DNA of 64,000 nt from Viscum album (lineage: Eukaryota; Streptophyta; Magnoliopsida; Santalales; Viscaceae), in assembly GCA_963277665.1 (NCBI GenBank), contig OY728130.1, positions 1,361,632,393-1,361,696,392 on the forward strand, in the 5' to 3' direction. The position numbers were made by a program, and so were the translations under genes. Below are positions 35,269-47,779 of the stretch, piece after piece (the stretch's first letter is position 1; each line of letters begins with the position of its first letter). The notes under the pieces were generated by a model. It did no database searches and was not told the DNA's origin. It saw only the letters and a program-made list of their open reading frames with translations.

Positions 35269-35545
35269 ATTGCGTACAACACACACTATCGAGGAAAGCA
35301 GCAATTGCGTGTAATACAAGCCAAGTCAGGGTTGCGTGTTGTGAAAGACTCGTTTGTTGTTTTTTTATAGAAGAATCCAAACATTTTTTATTTATACATT
35401 TAATATATATATATATATATACACTCAATGTTGCATAGAATGACTATTATCAAATGAACTTGAAATTGTGTGTAACACAATCTAAGAATAGTGTTGCGTA
35501 TACTGCAAGCTAATATGGTGTTGCATATAGAAAAAGATAATCTTG
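35269..35545 (-). repeat. Imperfect palindrome array (TTGCGT...GCAA), left LTR of family C
   Basis: Six to seven variants of TTGCGTNTANTRCAAG, e.g. ATTGCGTGTAATACAAG, GTTGCGTGTTGTGAAAG, ATTGTGTGTAACACAA and GTTGCGTATACTGCAAG. Each is a rough dyad. On the element strand they lie within the first ~350 bp of the LTR, where U3 promoter and enhancer elements are expected. Confidence 0.7.
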
Positions 35546-35615
35546 TTGTAGAAAAAAACACATGAAATAAAATAAATTGAAAAGAATAATTATCCTAAAA
35601 TATCGGTTTGTTACA

Positions 35616-35637
35616 TTCTACCCACCTTAAAATGAAT
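35616..35637 (-). promoter_or_regulatory. Polypurine tract, family C
   Basis: The minus strand reads TTTTAAGGTGGGTAGAA directly before TGTAACAAACCG. It is preceded by AATTTCGAGGGCGAAATTC, a junction style I recall from plant chromovirus-type gypsy elements. Confidence 0.85.
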
Positions 35638-36279
35638 TTCGCCCTCGAAATTCGTTGCGGTTATACCTGGTTTTCTACTTGAAAGTTTCTTTAATTGAAA
35701 CCCACATCGTTAAATGAAATACCAAAACATAACTTTAAAAAATAATGTATGGAATGTAAAGGTTACCCAAATTAACTAATCACTGGATTTCCACATAGGA
35801 GAACATAGGTGAAAATATGGATATGGAAGAGAAATCTAACCATCATGTTCTGTTGGAGAGTGGTAGAGAGCATGAATTTGAAAAATCCAACAATCACAAA
35901 GCCATAGATTTGTGATGATCTAAGGTACCATCTGATTCATCAGATATAAGGGCACCAGGACAACATTTTTGGTTTTCAAGATCATTTCCCAAAAGTTGAT
36001 GAATTAAAATAAATACTTACATGATTTTGGTACAATCTCACTGTTTTTCGTGAATTGAACAATTTCCACTTCATCTCTTAAAGAAATTATGTTGAATTAG
36101 TTATTCATGAAGTGTTAGAAAATCATGTGATAGAATGATGGGTCATTCCATCTGTTTCAAACAAAAGGTTAGCAAAAGTTATAAGTCCATATTATGGTGA
36201 TATTAATCGTATATGGTTCCAAAAATGTACTTATACTTAATTTATCATACCGCTTAATAAAATAAAACTAGTTTCTACT

Positions 36280-36395
36280 AACTAGGGACTTCTTGTAGGC
36301 CATTGTATGTGATAAAGGCCAGTCGCACTTCAGTTGTGGGTTTGATTCCCACAGCCTTGTCCGACGCGATGGGCTATCACCCATCCTGCAGGTTG
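36280..36395 (+). repeat. tRNA-like module inside family C interior
   Basis: Diverged partner of the module at 25330. A-box position TAGGCCATTGT (36296-36306) and B box GGTTTGATTCC (36339-36349) are 43 bp apart, followed by CACAGCCTTGTCCGACGCG. The A box is damaged and the B box has one change. It is antisense to the element and lies at the matching place in the interior. Confidence 0.6.
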
Positions 36396-37049
36396 TCATT
36401 TTTCTAAAACTACATTACTATAACATCCCATTAATAATATCGAAAAAATTTCCATCCTTAAACATTACTAATTTATGTCCAACATAATATATTCCAATCT
36501 TTAGGCTTATCTAAAATATTTCAGTCCAAGATCATAGTATAATGAAAATGATTACTTGAAATGTCATATAACAATCACGTGAATTCCATCATTTGTCCCC
36601 CATATATCATAAGATATATCTTTTTGGTCAAATTAAAAACATTTGAATACCTTAATCATGTATTCTCTTGAAGAATTAATACCCATTAAACCTAAGTGAA
36701 AAAACGAATGCTGTCAAAAGTTAACTCTTTCCACATACCAAAATCCAAAATTTTCTATATAATCAAACCATGATATCACTTTGTCCTTATTTTAGTCATG
36801 ATCTCATGATTACTATCATATTATATTCTCCTTATCCCTTCATTATGCGCATTTCATCCACTTTCCAAAAATATTTCAATTACTTTTTCATGGTTACCAG
36901 TATAAGATAATTATTGAAAACAAATATATAGATATTCCAAAATTCCACAATACCATAAATGAGATTCCATGATACAATTTTGAAATCTCATTACATAAAC
37001 ACTTAATCATTACACAACATCATTTTCATATTCAACATCACAAATAGTG

Positions 37050-38043
37050 ATCACATGAGACTTCCCTTTATCTTTTTCCATAAGAGGTTGCTCATGTTGA
37101 TCATCATTAACCCGTGGATTAGGGCATTTATTATCATAATTTCCCATTTCCTTTCACTTGAAGCATTGAAGTGTTGGTGGAGAGTTCTCTGTAGTCTTTT
37201 CTCTATTCACATCATTAGAAACCTTTTTCCCATTACCTTGACAATAAACTACTCGATGAACTTATTTTACACACTTAAAAAACATTTTCTAGTACCTTTT
37301 AGGCAATCTCCACCATGCTTCTTTCCAAACTTTGAGCATTGATAACCTTTATCTTCTTTTCACCATTGTTATGAGATTTCTCCTTGAACTCCATCTTTCA
37401 TTTCTTGTCAAAACCATGAGATAGATATGTTACACTAACATCCAGTTCTACCTTGATATCACAACTCACAATTTAATCATAGCTACTGAAGTCTCTTATA
37501 GCTAATGCCTTTCGAAGACTTGGTTTTAAGCCACTAAAAATTAATCAACTTTACTTTCAGGTTGGATGATAAAGCCAGATGCATACCTTATAGGTCTTGT
37601 AAAATTTGCTTCGTATATACCAATAGATTCATCATCCTTCTGCTTAAGCTCAAGAAACTCCTTTTCCATCTTTGTTCGAAGAAGACGAGGGAAGTACTTA
37701 CTGAAAACAAGTTCTTGAACTCTACCCATTCCATGGACTCAATTTCATCTCTTTGCCTTGAATTCTTAATAAGATCCCACCATTGATCAGCATCACCTTC
37801 CAAACTATATACTGCTAAGATAAATCTATCATGTTCAGAACATTGTAGAACTGAAAATATCTTTTCAGTAGTACTGATCCATTGTTCAGCCACTAAGGGA
37901 TCAGAAGACCCGCTGAATGAAGGTGGACGCTGCCTCATGAAGGATTCAACAGAATGTTGCTCCTTTCTATGCTCGTTTTGAAGTCCAGAATTATTCATAG
38001 CTTGTGTTAGTATAGAAATAAGATTGTGCACTCCATCTCCCAT
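37050..38043 (-). pseudogene. Chromovirus-type gag, degraded
   Basis: The first frame (38043-37588) holds the gypsy gag capsid domain: FMRQRPPSFSGSSDPLVAEQ, a WISTTEKIF helix and SLEGDADQWWD. It shifts near 37700 into the frame 37729-37541 (VFSKYFPRLL, FLELKQKDDESIGIYEANF). Further on, with more shifts, come a cysteine-histidine stretch QCSKFGKKHGGDCLKGTRK (one Cys replaced by F) and a second knuckle remnant near 37150. This arrangement, CxxCGKxHxGxCL then CCHC, is what I recall from Tekay/Del chromovirus gag. No pol follows. Translation of the whole is impossible, but it identifies the lineage that families A to C belong to or borrow from. Confidence 0.85.
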
Positions 38044-38369
38044 GACATTGGTTTGGTCAGGAGGACAATCATTGCATTTTCCATTACATTGATCTACACT
38101 TTTCCTTCAGCTTCCAGCCATCGTCTAAAATCCAAAAATAATACCGTGAGAGGAAAATACCATGCTAGGGAAAATAACATAATAAAGGGGGATTATCTTC
38201 AATATTTAACATCTTAGGTTTAATTCTAAGATGGTTAGCACAATTATAGGACTATAACTTATATGTATACTTAACCTTAGGGACATCCCTAGACATACCT
38301 TAGAAATATCTCTAGGGATTTCACTAAAGTTTTCGCGTCCTAGTTTCCAAAGGTTAACTAAACCTTTCC

Positions 38370-38381
38370 TCTAATACCAAC
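38370..38381 (-). promoter_or_regulatory. Primer binding site, family C
   Basis: The minus strand reads GTTGGTATTAGAG next to the right LTR, close to the initiator-methionine primer site TGGTATCAGAGC. Confidence 0.75.
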
Positions 38382-39993
38382 TATAGAGACCCGAAGCTTG
38401 AATTACATGTACACTACATTACTTTTGAGGAATAATTAATACATAACAAAAAAAGACACACAAGGACTGTAATAGTTTAGTGTCTTTGGAAACTCGGAAC
38501 GTAATCTTCTAATCATGGTGAAAGATCTTCAACATCTCCCATAAAGATCTTCATCTTTTATTTTCTTACCTAAAACATTTCTTTATATCCTGTGGAAAAA
38601 AACATATAAAGGGTGAGATTAAATGCTCAGTAAGGGTAAGAATGGATAAAATAAAACAAATCATACATATTTGAACTTAAAAACATGAACATAATGTTTA
38701 AACATCAAAATATTGAGCAATGACATAAACCATGGCAGTACATAAGGCATAGATCATAAAGAAACATTAATCATGATAAAATAGCCTGGTAATAAAACAT
38801 GTAATTTTGGAAACCATTCAACACTTGTTATGATTTCCATAGTAGCCAAGACATTGCTGCGAAGACCATCTTAGTGGACAAAGTCCCTTTCTGAATCGAG
38901 TTCACTCCTCGTTTCAGTCCTGTAACACTGAACAAAATTAACTTACCATTCCATCCATGTCTATCTCATGAGATATAGAATCTTTACCTAATGCATTGGA
39001 GGGAGATATAGGTCCCACCAATATCATAATGAAATCATTCTTACTTGTTCCACAAAATAAACTTAAAACTTTCATCACAACCCAAAGAATAAAATGGGTT
39101 TCATAAACATCATCCCATCATCACATAATCCATATAAAAGAAATGGATATCATTTCATAATTTGAAAAGTGAAACCATGTAAATCATAAGGAAATTATAA
39201 TTAAAACATACACATATGAAATAATGTCATCTTAGATGGAAAAATTGTTTTGATAAAACATTTGAAATGAATTCTTGAGGAAAATATCATTTATTCTTAA
39301 AAATCAATTTCTTTTCACAAAATGTCATGCAATTTTAAAAGAAAGAGATTTTTTTGAAAATAGTCATGAAATATTTTTGGGGAATCTTCATGAAAATAAG
39401 GCTTTATAAAACCGTAAAAATCATTTCAAGCTATATAAGTTAAAAAAACATTCTTCTCGTACTTTTGCCGGAAAAGTCAAAAATGTACCTTGTAACATAA
39501 AAAAAAGAAATATTCCTTACATACCATGTAGTAAAATCCAAAAATGGGTAAAAATAACATTATAAATACATGAAAACACTTTTATAAAACATGGACATGG
39601 ATGATAGAAATAACCCCAGTAAATACTTATGAATAAGCAATCTCTGATAAAAATGAGATTTGTAAAATTATCCCTTACCTTATGTCTGATATGCTTCGTA
39701 TGTATCCGAACCTCCTATATAATTATTTAAATAATGTCCTCGAATTATTACATTATCATATTCATTATTATGATAACATATATGTTTCACTTATGACTTT
39801 ATATTTCCCGTTCTTTTGTAAATTCCATGTTAAGTAGCGTTTTGGGTAAAATCATTTCATTTATCGTATGTGTTTCGACTTGTTGTTCTTGATATTATTA
39901 CTTATATCCTGATTTACATAATTATATAATTTAAAACATGATTTATATATAATATATATTCATTATATACATATATATTATAGATCGATTAAA

Positions 39994-40446
39994 GGAATGA
40001 AATACACCGTTCATTGAGACGGTAGGCCGTACGTACGCATGAACGCTTTTTTCGTTTCCCTATTGATTTGAATGAAAATAATAGATGACATACATATATA
40101 TATATACATAAATCCAGTAGAATTATTATTTCATATATTTCATTATTATTCATTATATAATCTTTATGATCATTCATTATGGTTAACATGGAGAATGAAT
40201 CTCATCGCGTCGTGGAGACGGTAGTCCGTACATACGCACGAGCGACGATATCGTTCCCATAATTATTTAATAGAATTGGAGTGGATGGTATAATATATCA
40301 GAATTAGTATGATGTTATAATAACCATATATAGTTATTATTTACACCGTTATACCCATCCATGTAAGGTGTTGGTGGAAAAACAGATTACACCACGGCGT
40401 GGAGACGGTATTCCATACGTACGAACGCGCGATGATTTTGTTTTCC
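39994..40446 (-). repeat. Three-hairpin array, right LTR of family C
   Basis: Hairpins at 39994-40059, 40190-40258 and 40376-40446. In hairpin 2 the inner arm is TCGTG/CACGA here and TCGTG/CATGA in the left LTR, a Watson-Crick pair against a G.U wobble. The base change between copies thus keeps pairing at that position. Confidence 0.75.
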
Positions 40447-42437
40447 GTAGGATGGGTATAAGGTGAAATAGGGTTGTTTAATATTTATAAAAACATATCA
40501 TTATATGAGGGATACTGATGTTATTAATTCATAATGAAACAACTAATGAAGAGGGAGTAGAAGAAGAGTGGAACTTGAAGAAAACGGTAGAAAGTATTAC
40601 CTCTTTCTTGAAGTGCCTCCTTTAAACTTTCTCTTAGGGCACTAAAATTGGTCTTTGAAGAGAACCAGGAACTCTAAGATGTTTATAGGGAATTGGAAAA
40701 GAGAATTTGGCAGGGGTTGACTGAGCTTGAAGGCTCAATGTGGTGTGAGGAAAAGAGGGAGTAGATGCCCTTTTATAAGGGTGGAGAGGGGCACCTTTGG
40801 AACTATAAGAAATATTAGTTTATATTAAATCCCAAACCCACATAAAAACTTCCAAAATGACTCATATAATAATATTAGACGAGACGGGGTTGTAATATCA
40901 TCAAAAAATAAAATTTAGACATGTTCAGAATCTATATTAAACATTATCAACTTGATTTATCTTTATTTATCAATTTAATTTTATTTGTGGTAATAATATT
41001 CTAAATTTTAAATTTTAATAAATAATTACATATGTGTTGTGAATTTTTCCATAATTTGACAATTTATGACATTTTCGACCATATAAATTTAAATTTATAA
41101 TTTTTAAATATTTTTGTGATTTTTAAACAATTTAATAATATGTTATTTTTATAAAATAACAATAGTATCAATTTTGTCACTATTTATTTATTTGAAATTA
41201 AATAAAAAATAAACAGAAGATATGTTCAAACTAAAAGATTTAATAGATTCATAAAATGTCATATGTATTTAGAAAATTAGTGGAGAACATTAAATAGTTT
41301 ATATAATATTTATTTTAATATTTTTAATACCATTTATTTGATATTTCTCTTAATAAAATAATTTCAACATCACTATTATGTCACTTTAATAATAATTTTT
41401 AATACCTAAAAATTCCAACTAAATTCATATAATATAGATAGTTTTATTAGATCTATTGATAATATTCATTTTTGATTTTTCATTAAGTTTATCACTAAAT
41501 TAAAATTATTATACTTATAAGATTTAAGAAAGTGACATGTTGTCACTTTATTTGGTTTTAATAATAATTAAATTATTTTCATTGAAAAAAGTACATTAAA
41601 TGAATCTAATCAGACCCTTAGGTGATATGGGTAGACTTTTAGTCATCCAATAGGATTTTGGCCTGTGTTAGGGTAATTTTATAATCTTATATTTACCCTT
41701 AATTACCCGATTTACCTTTAACTATGGTAAAGAAAATTTACCGTAGTTACTATTCATAATGCCCAAAAATAAAAAGTAGTCTATTAATATAATTTGAATA
41801 AACTGATTACAAATATGAAATCAATTTTTCCAAATTCAATACACATAATTTGCAGAAATTAAATTTAAATTAATCCCGTTGTCGAAAGAAAATTGGTTTT
41901 TGTTTAAAATATTGCAAAAGAATGAATTGATTTAACATACAAATTCAATGTAAAATCAATGTTAATGACATACATAATATTAAATGGTAAAAATATATTA
42001 TATTTATACTTTAAGACCATTAAATATTATAATTTAACCATATAAATTATTATGATGAAAAATTTGTTTTTAATTAAAATATAGTGTGTTTTTACTATTC
42101 ATTAAAATATAAAAGTTATCAAAAAAATATCAAAACCTTATCCAATGAAATTTTTTATATCCGGATTCAAACGAAGAAGTTTATTTTGTAAAACTGAACT
42201 TATAAACATGTCAAAAATTATATTTAATGTGGGTGTGTCATTAAAAGGCGACAAAACTGTATTTTTTAAAAAATACTTATTTTACCTGAAAAATTTATTT
42301 TATTCACAGACCATGTTCTAGAAAATGTGTAAGATTAAATAATAATGTTATAACATTAAAAATTTATTTAATACTATTCATAACGGCTAGTTCATAATAA
42401 TATTATAACCATATATCATTGTTTAGTTAAACCTGAT

Positions 42438-42704
42438 ATTGCGTACAACACAGACTATCGAGGAAAGTTGCGATTGCATGTAATGCAAGCCAAGTCAGGG
42501 TTGCGTGTTGTGCAAGACTTCTTTGTTGTTTAATTATAACAGAATCCAACCATTTTTCATTTATACATAGAATATATATATATATATACACTCAATGTTG
42601 CGTAGAATGACTATTATCAGACGAACTTGAAATTGTGTGTAACACAATCTAAGAATAGTGTTGTGTATACTGCAAGCTAATACGTTGTTGCATATAGCAC
42701 AAGA
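42438..42704 (-). repeat. Imperfect palindrome array (TTGCGT...GCAA), right LTR of family C
   Basis: Same modules as 35269-35545, for example GATTGCATGTAATGCAAG, GTTGCGTGTTGTGCAAG and GTTGCATATAGCACAAG. Several dyads are more complete here than in the left LTR. Confidence 0.7.
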
Positions 42705-42787
42705 TAATCTTGTTCTAGAATAAAACACATGACATCAAATAAATTAAAAAGAACACTTATGAAAAAATATCGGGTTCTTACATAGGT

Positions 42788-44088
42788 TAGGTTGGGTTGT
42801 TAGATGTTGATATATCGAACCCGAGTTTACCAAGCCCTTGTGTTAGTTCCATTGAAATATTTTGAATCTATGTGTTTGGAATAATATGGATATAAACCAT
42901 GAGTTTGGGTACTTATTCAATAATTGAAATCATATTTTATACTGATAGTGGATGAAGTTGGAATGAGACATATTTGGAGACTCAAATAGCCCCTAACACA
43001 TTATTTTTATGAAAAAAATGATTTTTTAAATTGTTTAAAATATTCTCTCATTTGATATACGATAATATTAAACTCAATAGATTGTTTGGTGTTATGGTTT
43101 TTTTCTAATGATTTATTATCTCTCCATGAACATACACAAAAAATATATATGATATTTTAGGTAAAAGTAAGAGGCCTCAGTAGTAGGGTGATGATGTTAG
43201 AGGAAACTCTAGAGTAATTTTAATTTTAATTTGGATCCATGTGGTGGGGTTTCTTATAAATTATTTTGTAACAATTTTTAGTTATATCATTCATGCCTTA
43301 GTACATGAGTTTTATATATTTTTTATTTTTGGTTGAATAACACATACAAGAATTTGTTGGATATTTTATTGACTTTTTTGTGCATGTTATTTTTAGTTTC
43401 TACTTCTTATTGTTATTATATTTTTATTTTCATTTTTCATGTGATAGATAATTTGGGGGTAAATTACCCCTAGCAATATATTTAGTCCCTTGGCACTAGT
43501 GAGTAGCCTCTAGTAACATTTCACCTTGGTCATATGGTCAAGCTGAGGTGGGACATTACCGAATAAATATCTAATACTCTATAATAATCCATAAAATTCA
43601 TATGGTAATAAAAGTATATATCAATACAAGATATTTATTTTTTTACTAATTTAGATTTGTGGATCTTATTCACAGGTTTCATAGATTCTCATAAATGGGT
43701 ACAAATAGTGTTTACATATTATTATAAAGGAAAAAAATCATATTCATTAAACATATAAATTTTAAAAAATAGATATTGACCATGGTATATAGTTAAAGAA
43801 ATATTTTTCCCACTTTTACATAAATCTATAATAGAATGCCTTGGAATAAAGGAATAAAAGAATTAAAATAAATATGTTAAAATTGTTAGGTTTTATTAGA
43901 ACTTCACATGAACATAAACGACAGATGAAACCCATTTAAATATAGATCTATCATTAAAGAATCAACATGAATGATGATGAATTTAAAACAACCATGTATA
44001 TCTAAACTTCAATGAAATTTATCTTGATAAAGTATAATCGATAAATAATACTATGAAACAACACTCTACATCTTTCCTTTAAAGGTAG
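42788..44088. other. AT-rich spacer
   Basis: Target DNA between family C and the chromovirus. No frame, RNA or repeat of note is seen. It continues the same unassigned DNA that lies at 30986-31211. Confidence 0.5.
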
Positions 44089-44093
44089 TACCA

Positions 44094-45409
44094 TGTAAGA
44101 TTTTGGTTTTTTTAGATATGTTTCCCTTTGAGTTTTTCTTTTTATAGATTATAAATATTTTAAGTGAAAAAAAATGTTTTATTATAAAAACAACACTGAA
44201 TTAATCTTTGGATTATTTTAATGGATTTCTTTTGGATTCAAACTCTATGTCGTGCTGGTTACTAAGGCCCAAAAAGACTCTATGAAGGTGATATAAAAAT
44301 ATTAATTATATTATCATAAGCACATAAAATTTATTCAAAATAATTGTATAACTCTAAAACGGTTTGTTGTATGAAAAATATGAGACCACTACTAGATCTA
44401 AAACATGGTGTTTACCCTTGGTAGGGTATGATATATGTTGGATTCATATGTTTGGATACCTCGATTGAAAGTTAAGGTTATTAAATAATATTTAATATAT
44501 TATTTTCTTAAAAATAATTTAATATCTCTCAAACAGTGCATCCTATGAGAAATCTGAGACCACCAATGTGTCTGAAAAGAGGGGTTTACTGAAGAAAAGG
44601 CATAACATTTTTATGTGTCAAATGTTTGGATACCTCGCTCCCAAAATATAACCCTGTTATTTTAATAAATTATTTATTCCATTTTTTGAAGAATAAATCA
44701 TTAATAACTCACAAACTATGTGTCGTATGAGAAATATGAGACCACAAATGTGTCTGTAACGGGGGGTTTACCCTAGGTGGAGTATAAATTATATGCACAG
44801 AGGGTGTTTGATATTATTTAATATTAATGCTAAATAATTAATTTATTATATTAATTAAAATAATTGGATTTTGTTTAAATTAAATATCATCTTCTTCAAT
44901 GGGATATATCCACTTTTGATGCATGTGGAATTCCAAAGTCTTAATTTCCCAAGCGTTTTTCATCATTTCAAACACCAACACAATAATGTGGTAAATTAAA
45001 ATCCTACGCCATCAATTATCAATTGAAACAATGGATAAAAATAATGTTTTAATTCTTGATATTATGAACCGTATGAGGCTTGGAGTTCTATAAAAATTAA
45101 CCATTTGTTTTTTGATCGGGTTAGATCTGGTCATTTGCAAACACCATCAGTTGTCACTTGGGTATGTCAGGACACCCTCTTCTTCCTCCAGAGAAACCGG
45201 GTGTGCCACCAACTTATAGCACCATTCTAGTGTGTGACTCAACTTGGTGCGCTAATCTGGTTTCTTTTTATTTATAGATTTTCAATTTATTTTATTAACT
45301 ATATTTTTATATCCATTCATATTTTTTTTAAAAAGTTGAAGGAAAACATAAAAAGGGGGTCTGTTTAATAAAAGTGATAATCTAAATTTTTTATTTTTTG
45401 ATAAATTCA
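44094..45409 (+). repeat. Truncated 5' LTR of chromovirus
   Basis: It starts TGTAAGATTTTGG and parallels 49101-50468 throughout, including the shared blocks TATAGATTATAAATA and TTTATATCC. Similarity stops at GATAAATTCA. No primer site follows, which fits a deletion junction at about 45409. Confidence 0.8.
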
Positions 45410-45675
45410 TGAAGCCAAGGAAGTCAGGTTGTGATGGAACATCTTGAAATAGTTAGTGTTTTGAAAGGGGATCTTTTACACCTTATTAGTACTAAAGTTG
45501 GAGTTCTACCAGCTGAGATGGTAGAGGTAGAAGATGTGGTTCTTATGGGAAACAAAACCCATATCAGTAGAGTGTTACAAGTCTGGGGAGTGAGTTAAAA
45601 TCATAGGGGAGAGGATATGCATAGTTGTATGTGGTACAACATACACTTGTTGATAGATAGGTTGGACCACCGACG

Positions 45676-45980
45676 GTGAGAGGTAATATTCTTGTCTATT
45701 TTACCTTACCTAATAACTTATTTGATATTGGTCCCTATCATTATATTCAAAACGTCTTAATGGGTTGAGTCTGGTGGTGGAGTTTGTGAGTAGGGTTATA
45801 ATGATAGAAAAACTATTGGGAGTATGTTCTAGAGACATCTTTATGTGCACGGGATGTTTTATGAAGATTAGGTAGTACTTTTTTCTGTAGGATCTCTATA
45901 TCCTTAACATGACAAGCTTCAACCAAATATTGGGTATAGACTTGCTAGTTGCTTTCCGAGGAAACATTGATTGTTTCCAC
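45676..45980 (+). pseudogene. Gypsy aspartic protease remnant
   Basis: VRGNILVYFTLPNNLFDIGP (45676-45735) aligns with the chromovirus protease start, where FDSGA holds the catalytic Asp. Here the triad reads DIG followed by PYH. Downstream, FNQILGIDLLVAFRGNIDC (about 45919-45975) matches the DVILGMDWL motif at the end of the domain. A shift and stops lie between. Upstream (45410-45675) may be the last part of gag but is not recognisable. Confidence 0.65.
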
Positions 45981-46193
45981 TAGAGGTTGACATTTATGTC
46001 TCTTTTGGGTGACCATTACATTCATCGTGGGGAGTGGGATATCTATGTAGGAAAAGTAGGACCAATTACTCAGCAACTAGGAGAGCTCACAACCAATGTT
46101 GCTAGTTTATTACTGGATAATGAAAGTGTTAGAAAATATATACTTCCACCAGTGGTGGAAGTGTTTCAGGATGACTTTTTGGAAGACTTATAA

Positions 46194-46910
46194 GGGCTTC
46201 CACCTAAGATTGATGTGGAATTTAATATGGAGCTCATGTTTGGAGCTGAGTCAGTATATATTCCACCATAAATAATGGCACTTAAAGAGCTGCAAGAACT
46301 CAAAGCTCAGCTGGAAGACATTAAAGATAAAGGATTTATTCGTCTAATTACATCTCCTTGGAAATCACCTGTGCTATTTTCAAAGAAGTATTATTGGAGT
46401 TTACCTTTTTCTGTCGACTACCAGAGGTTAAACAAGATGAATCTAAAGAACTGATATCCTTTTACGTGTATAGATTATTTTTTGACTAGTTGAAGTGTTC
46501 TTGTATTTTCTCAAATATTGAATTTATATTAGGGTATCATCAGTTGAGAGTTTGTACTTCTGATATACTGAGGACTATATTCATGAGTAGGTATGGGCTT
46601 TATGATTTTTTTGTAATTCTATTTGGGTTAACAAATGCACCAAAAATGTTTTTGGTAATAATGAATAGGATCGTCCATCTGTACCTTGATTAGTTTGTGG
46701 TGGTATTTTCGGACTATACATTGGTGTACTCCAAGACTCATGAAGATCATGTAGAAAATCTTGAAATCATCTTGAGTACATTGAGAGATAAGCTGCTATA
46801 CACCAATATATCAAAGTTTCAGTTCTGTATTGACAATGTACACTTTATGGGGCACATCATCTTGAAGGAAGGTTTGTCAGTGAACCCAGAGAAGGTGTAG
46901 GTGGTGGTAT
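46194..46910 (+). pseudogene. Gypsy reverse transcriptase, degraded
   Basis: Conserved RVT_1 blocks in order: GLPPKIDVEFNMEL (46194), [55 protein letters not shown] (about 46531), FMSRYGLYDFFVILFGLTNA, and the active-site region VVVFSDYTLVYSKTHEDH (about 46697), where the usual DD pair reads S-D-Y. The thumb KFQFCIDNVHFMGHIILKEG follows to 46900. Stops occur after NLKN, near 46480 and before FVVVF. The altered DD motif makes it catalytically dead even without the stops. Confidence 0.92.
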
Positions 46911-47099
46911 CTTAAGCGCATCCCAAGAATGTTTTCAATATCCAAATATTTCTGGGGTTAACAGGATATTACAGGAGATTTATCACAGTCTTTTCCCATT
47001 TGAAAGCACCCCTTTTATGATAGACCAAAAAGAGAGTAATGTTTTAATAGTTAGAGGTTTTCGAGAAATATTTTCAGGAGTTAAAGAAGTGTTTGAAGT

Positions 47100-47505
47100 T
47101 TGTATCAATTTTGGTTCTACCTTAGTCAGGGGAAGAGTATACTATGTATTGTGACGCTTTTGGGATAGGATTGAGAGTTTTTGTTGATGAATAGAAATAA
47201 TGTTGAGGTGTACAGGTCCCATCAGGTGGGGCCTCATGAAAAAAATTACCCTACACATGACCTTGGGATGGCAGTATTGGTATATTCTTTGAAGTGTTAG
47301 TGATAGTACCTATTGAGTGAAAGTTTAATTTTTATGTTGAACATAATAGATTGAGGTACATATTTTATCAGTGAAATTTTAATCTTCATGATCATTGATG
47401 TGTTGAGTATATGCAGTATTTTGATTTTGAGTTGGCATATACACCTGGGAAAGGAAACAATGTGGCTGACGCTTTGAGCAGGAAATATCAGACTCTGATG
47501 GTTTA
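47100..47505 (+). pseudogene. Gypsy RNase H, degraded
   Basis: MYCDAFGIGLRVFVDE (about 47146) matches the YCDASGxGLGCVL start of the gypsy RNase H. FDFELAYTPGKGNNVADALSRK (about 47422-47488) is its well-known end. Several shifts lie between. It connects the reverse transcriptase to integrase as expected. Confidence 0.88.
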
Positions 47506-47779
47506 GGAATCTAGTGATGAGTGGTAAATAATGTTGTGTCTACATGAGATGCATGTTGTGGTTTAGGAATGACATGATTATATAACAGTTGTGTCAATTT
47601 CTGTTAAGTATACACTTTTGAGATGGATCAGGGTCATGCAGTATGAGGACCTAGAGTGCTTGGCCTTGAGGGAAAGCTTTGAAGGAGGGGAGACACATTT
47701 GAACTAGAAGATAGATGAGGATGGGATCGTCTATGTGAAGAATCGGGGTTTTGTGCCTATGAGCATGCGATAGGAGCTC

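Larger units (their letters stand above)
31217..35615 (-). repeat. Family C LTR, left copy (3' LTR)
   Basis: It contains the conserved block (31819-31857), the three-hairpin array (32830-33282) and a palindromic TTGCGT array (35269-35545) near what is, on the element strand, the LTR start. A short (TA)n run lies at about 35402-35420. No gene is recognised. Confidence 0.9.
31217..42782 (-). mobile_element. Gypsy-like LTR element, family C, 4.4-kb LTRs with gag remnant
   Basis: LTRs at 31217-35615 (4399 bp) and 38382-42782 (4401 bp) flank 2766 bp. The TSD TAGGT is perfect (31212-31216, 42783-42787). The left LTR begins TGTAGAGACCCG and the right TATAGAGACCCG; both end in TTACA. The primer site (38370-38381), polypurine tract (35616-35635) and gag all place it on the minus strand. 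The interior carries a chromovirus-type gag with shifts but no protease, reverse transcriptase or integrase, so it is non-autonomous or internally deleted. The LTRs agree at about nine in ten positions over the first ~190 bp. Like family B, LTR length far exceeds coding capacity. Confidence 0.92.
38382..42782 (-). repeat. Family C LTR, right copy (5' LTR)
   Basis: Partner of 31217-35615. The internal features repeat in the same order: conserved block (about 38983-39018), hairpins (39994-40446) and TTGCGT array (42438-42704). Confidence 0.9.

Noticed and set aside
37562..38217. Plus-strand frames over the family C gag
   Set aside because: They are opposite-strand shadows of the gag domain, which has clear family motifs on the minus strand.
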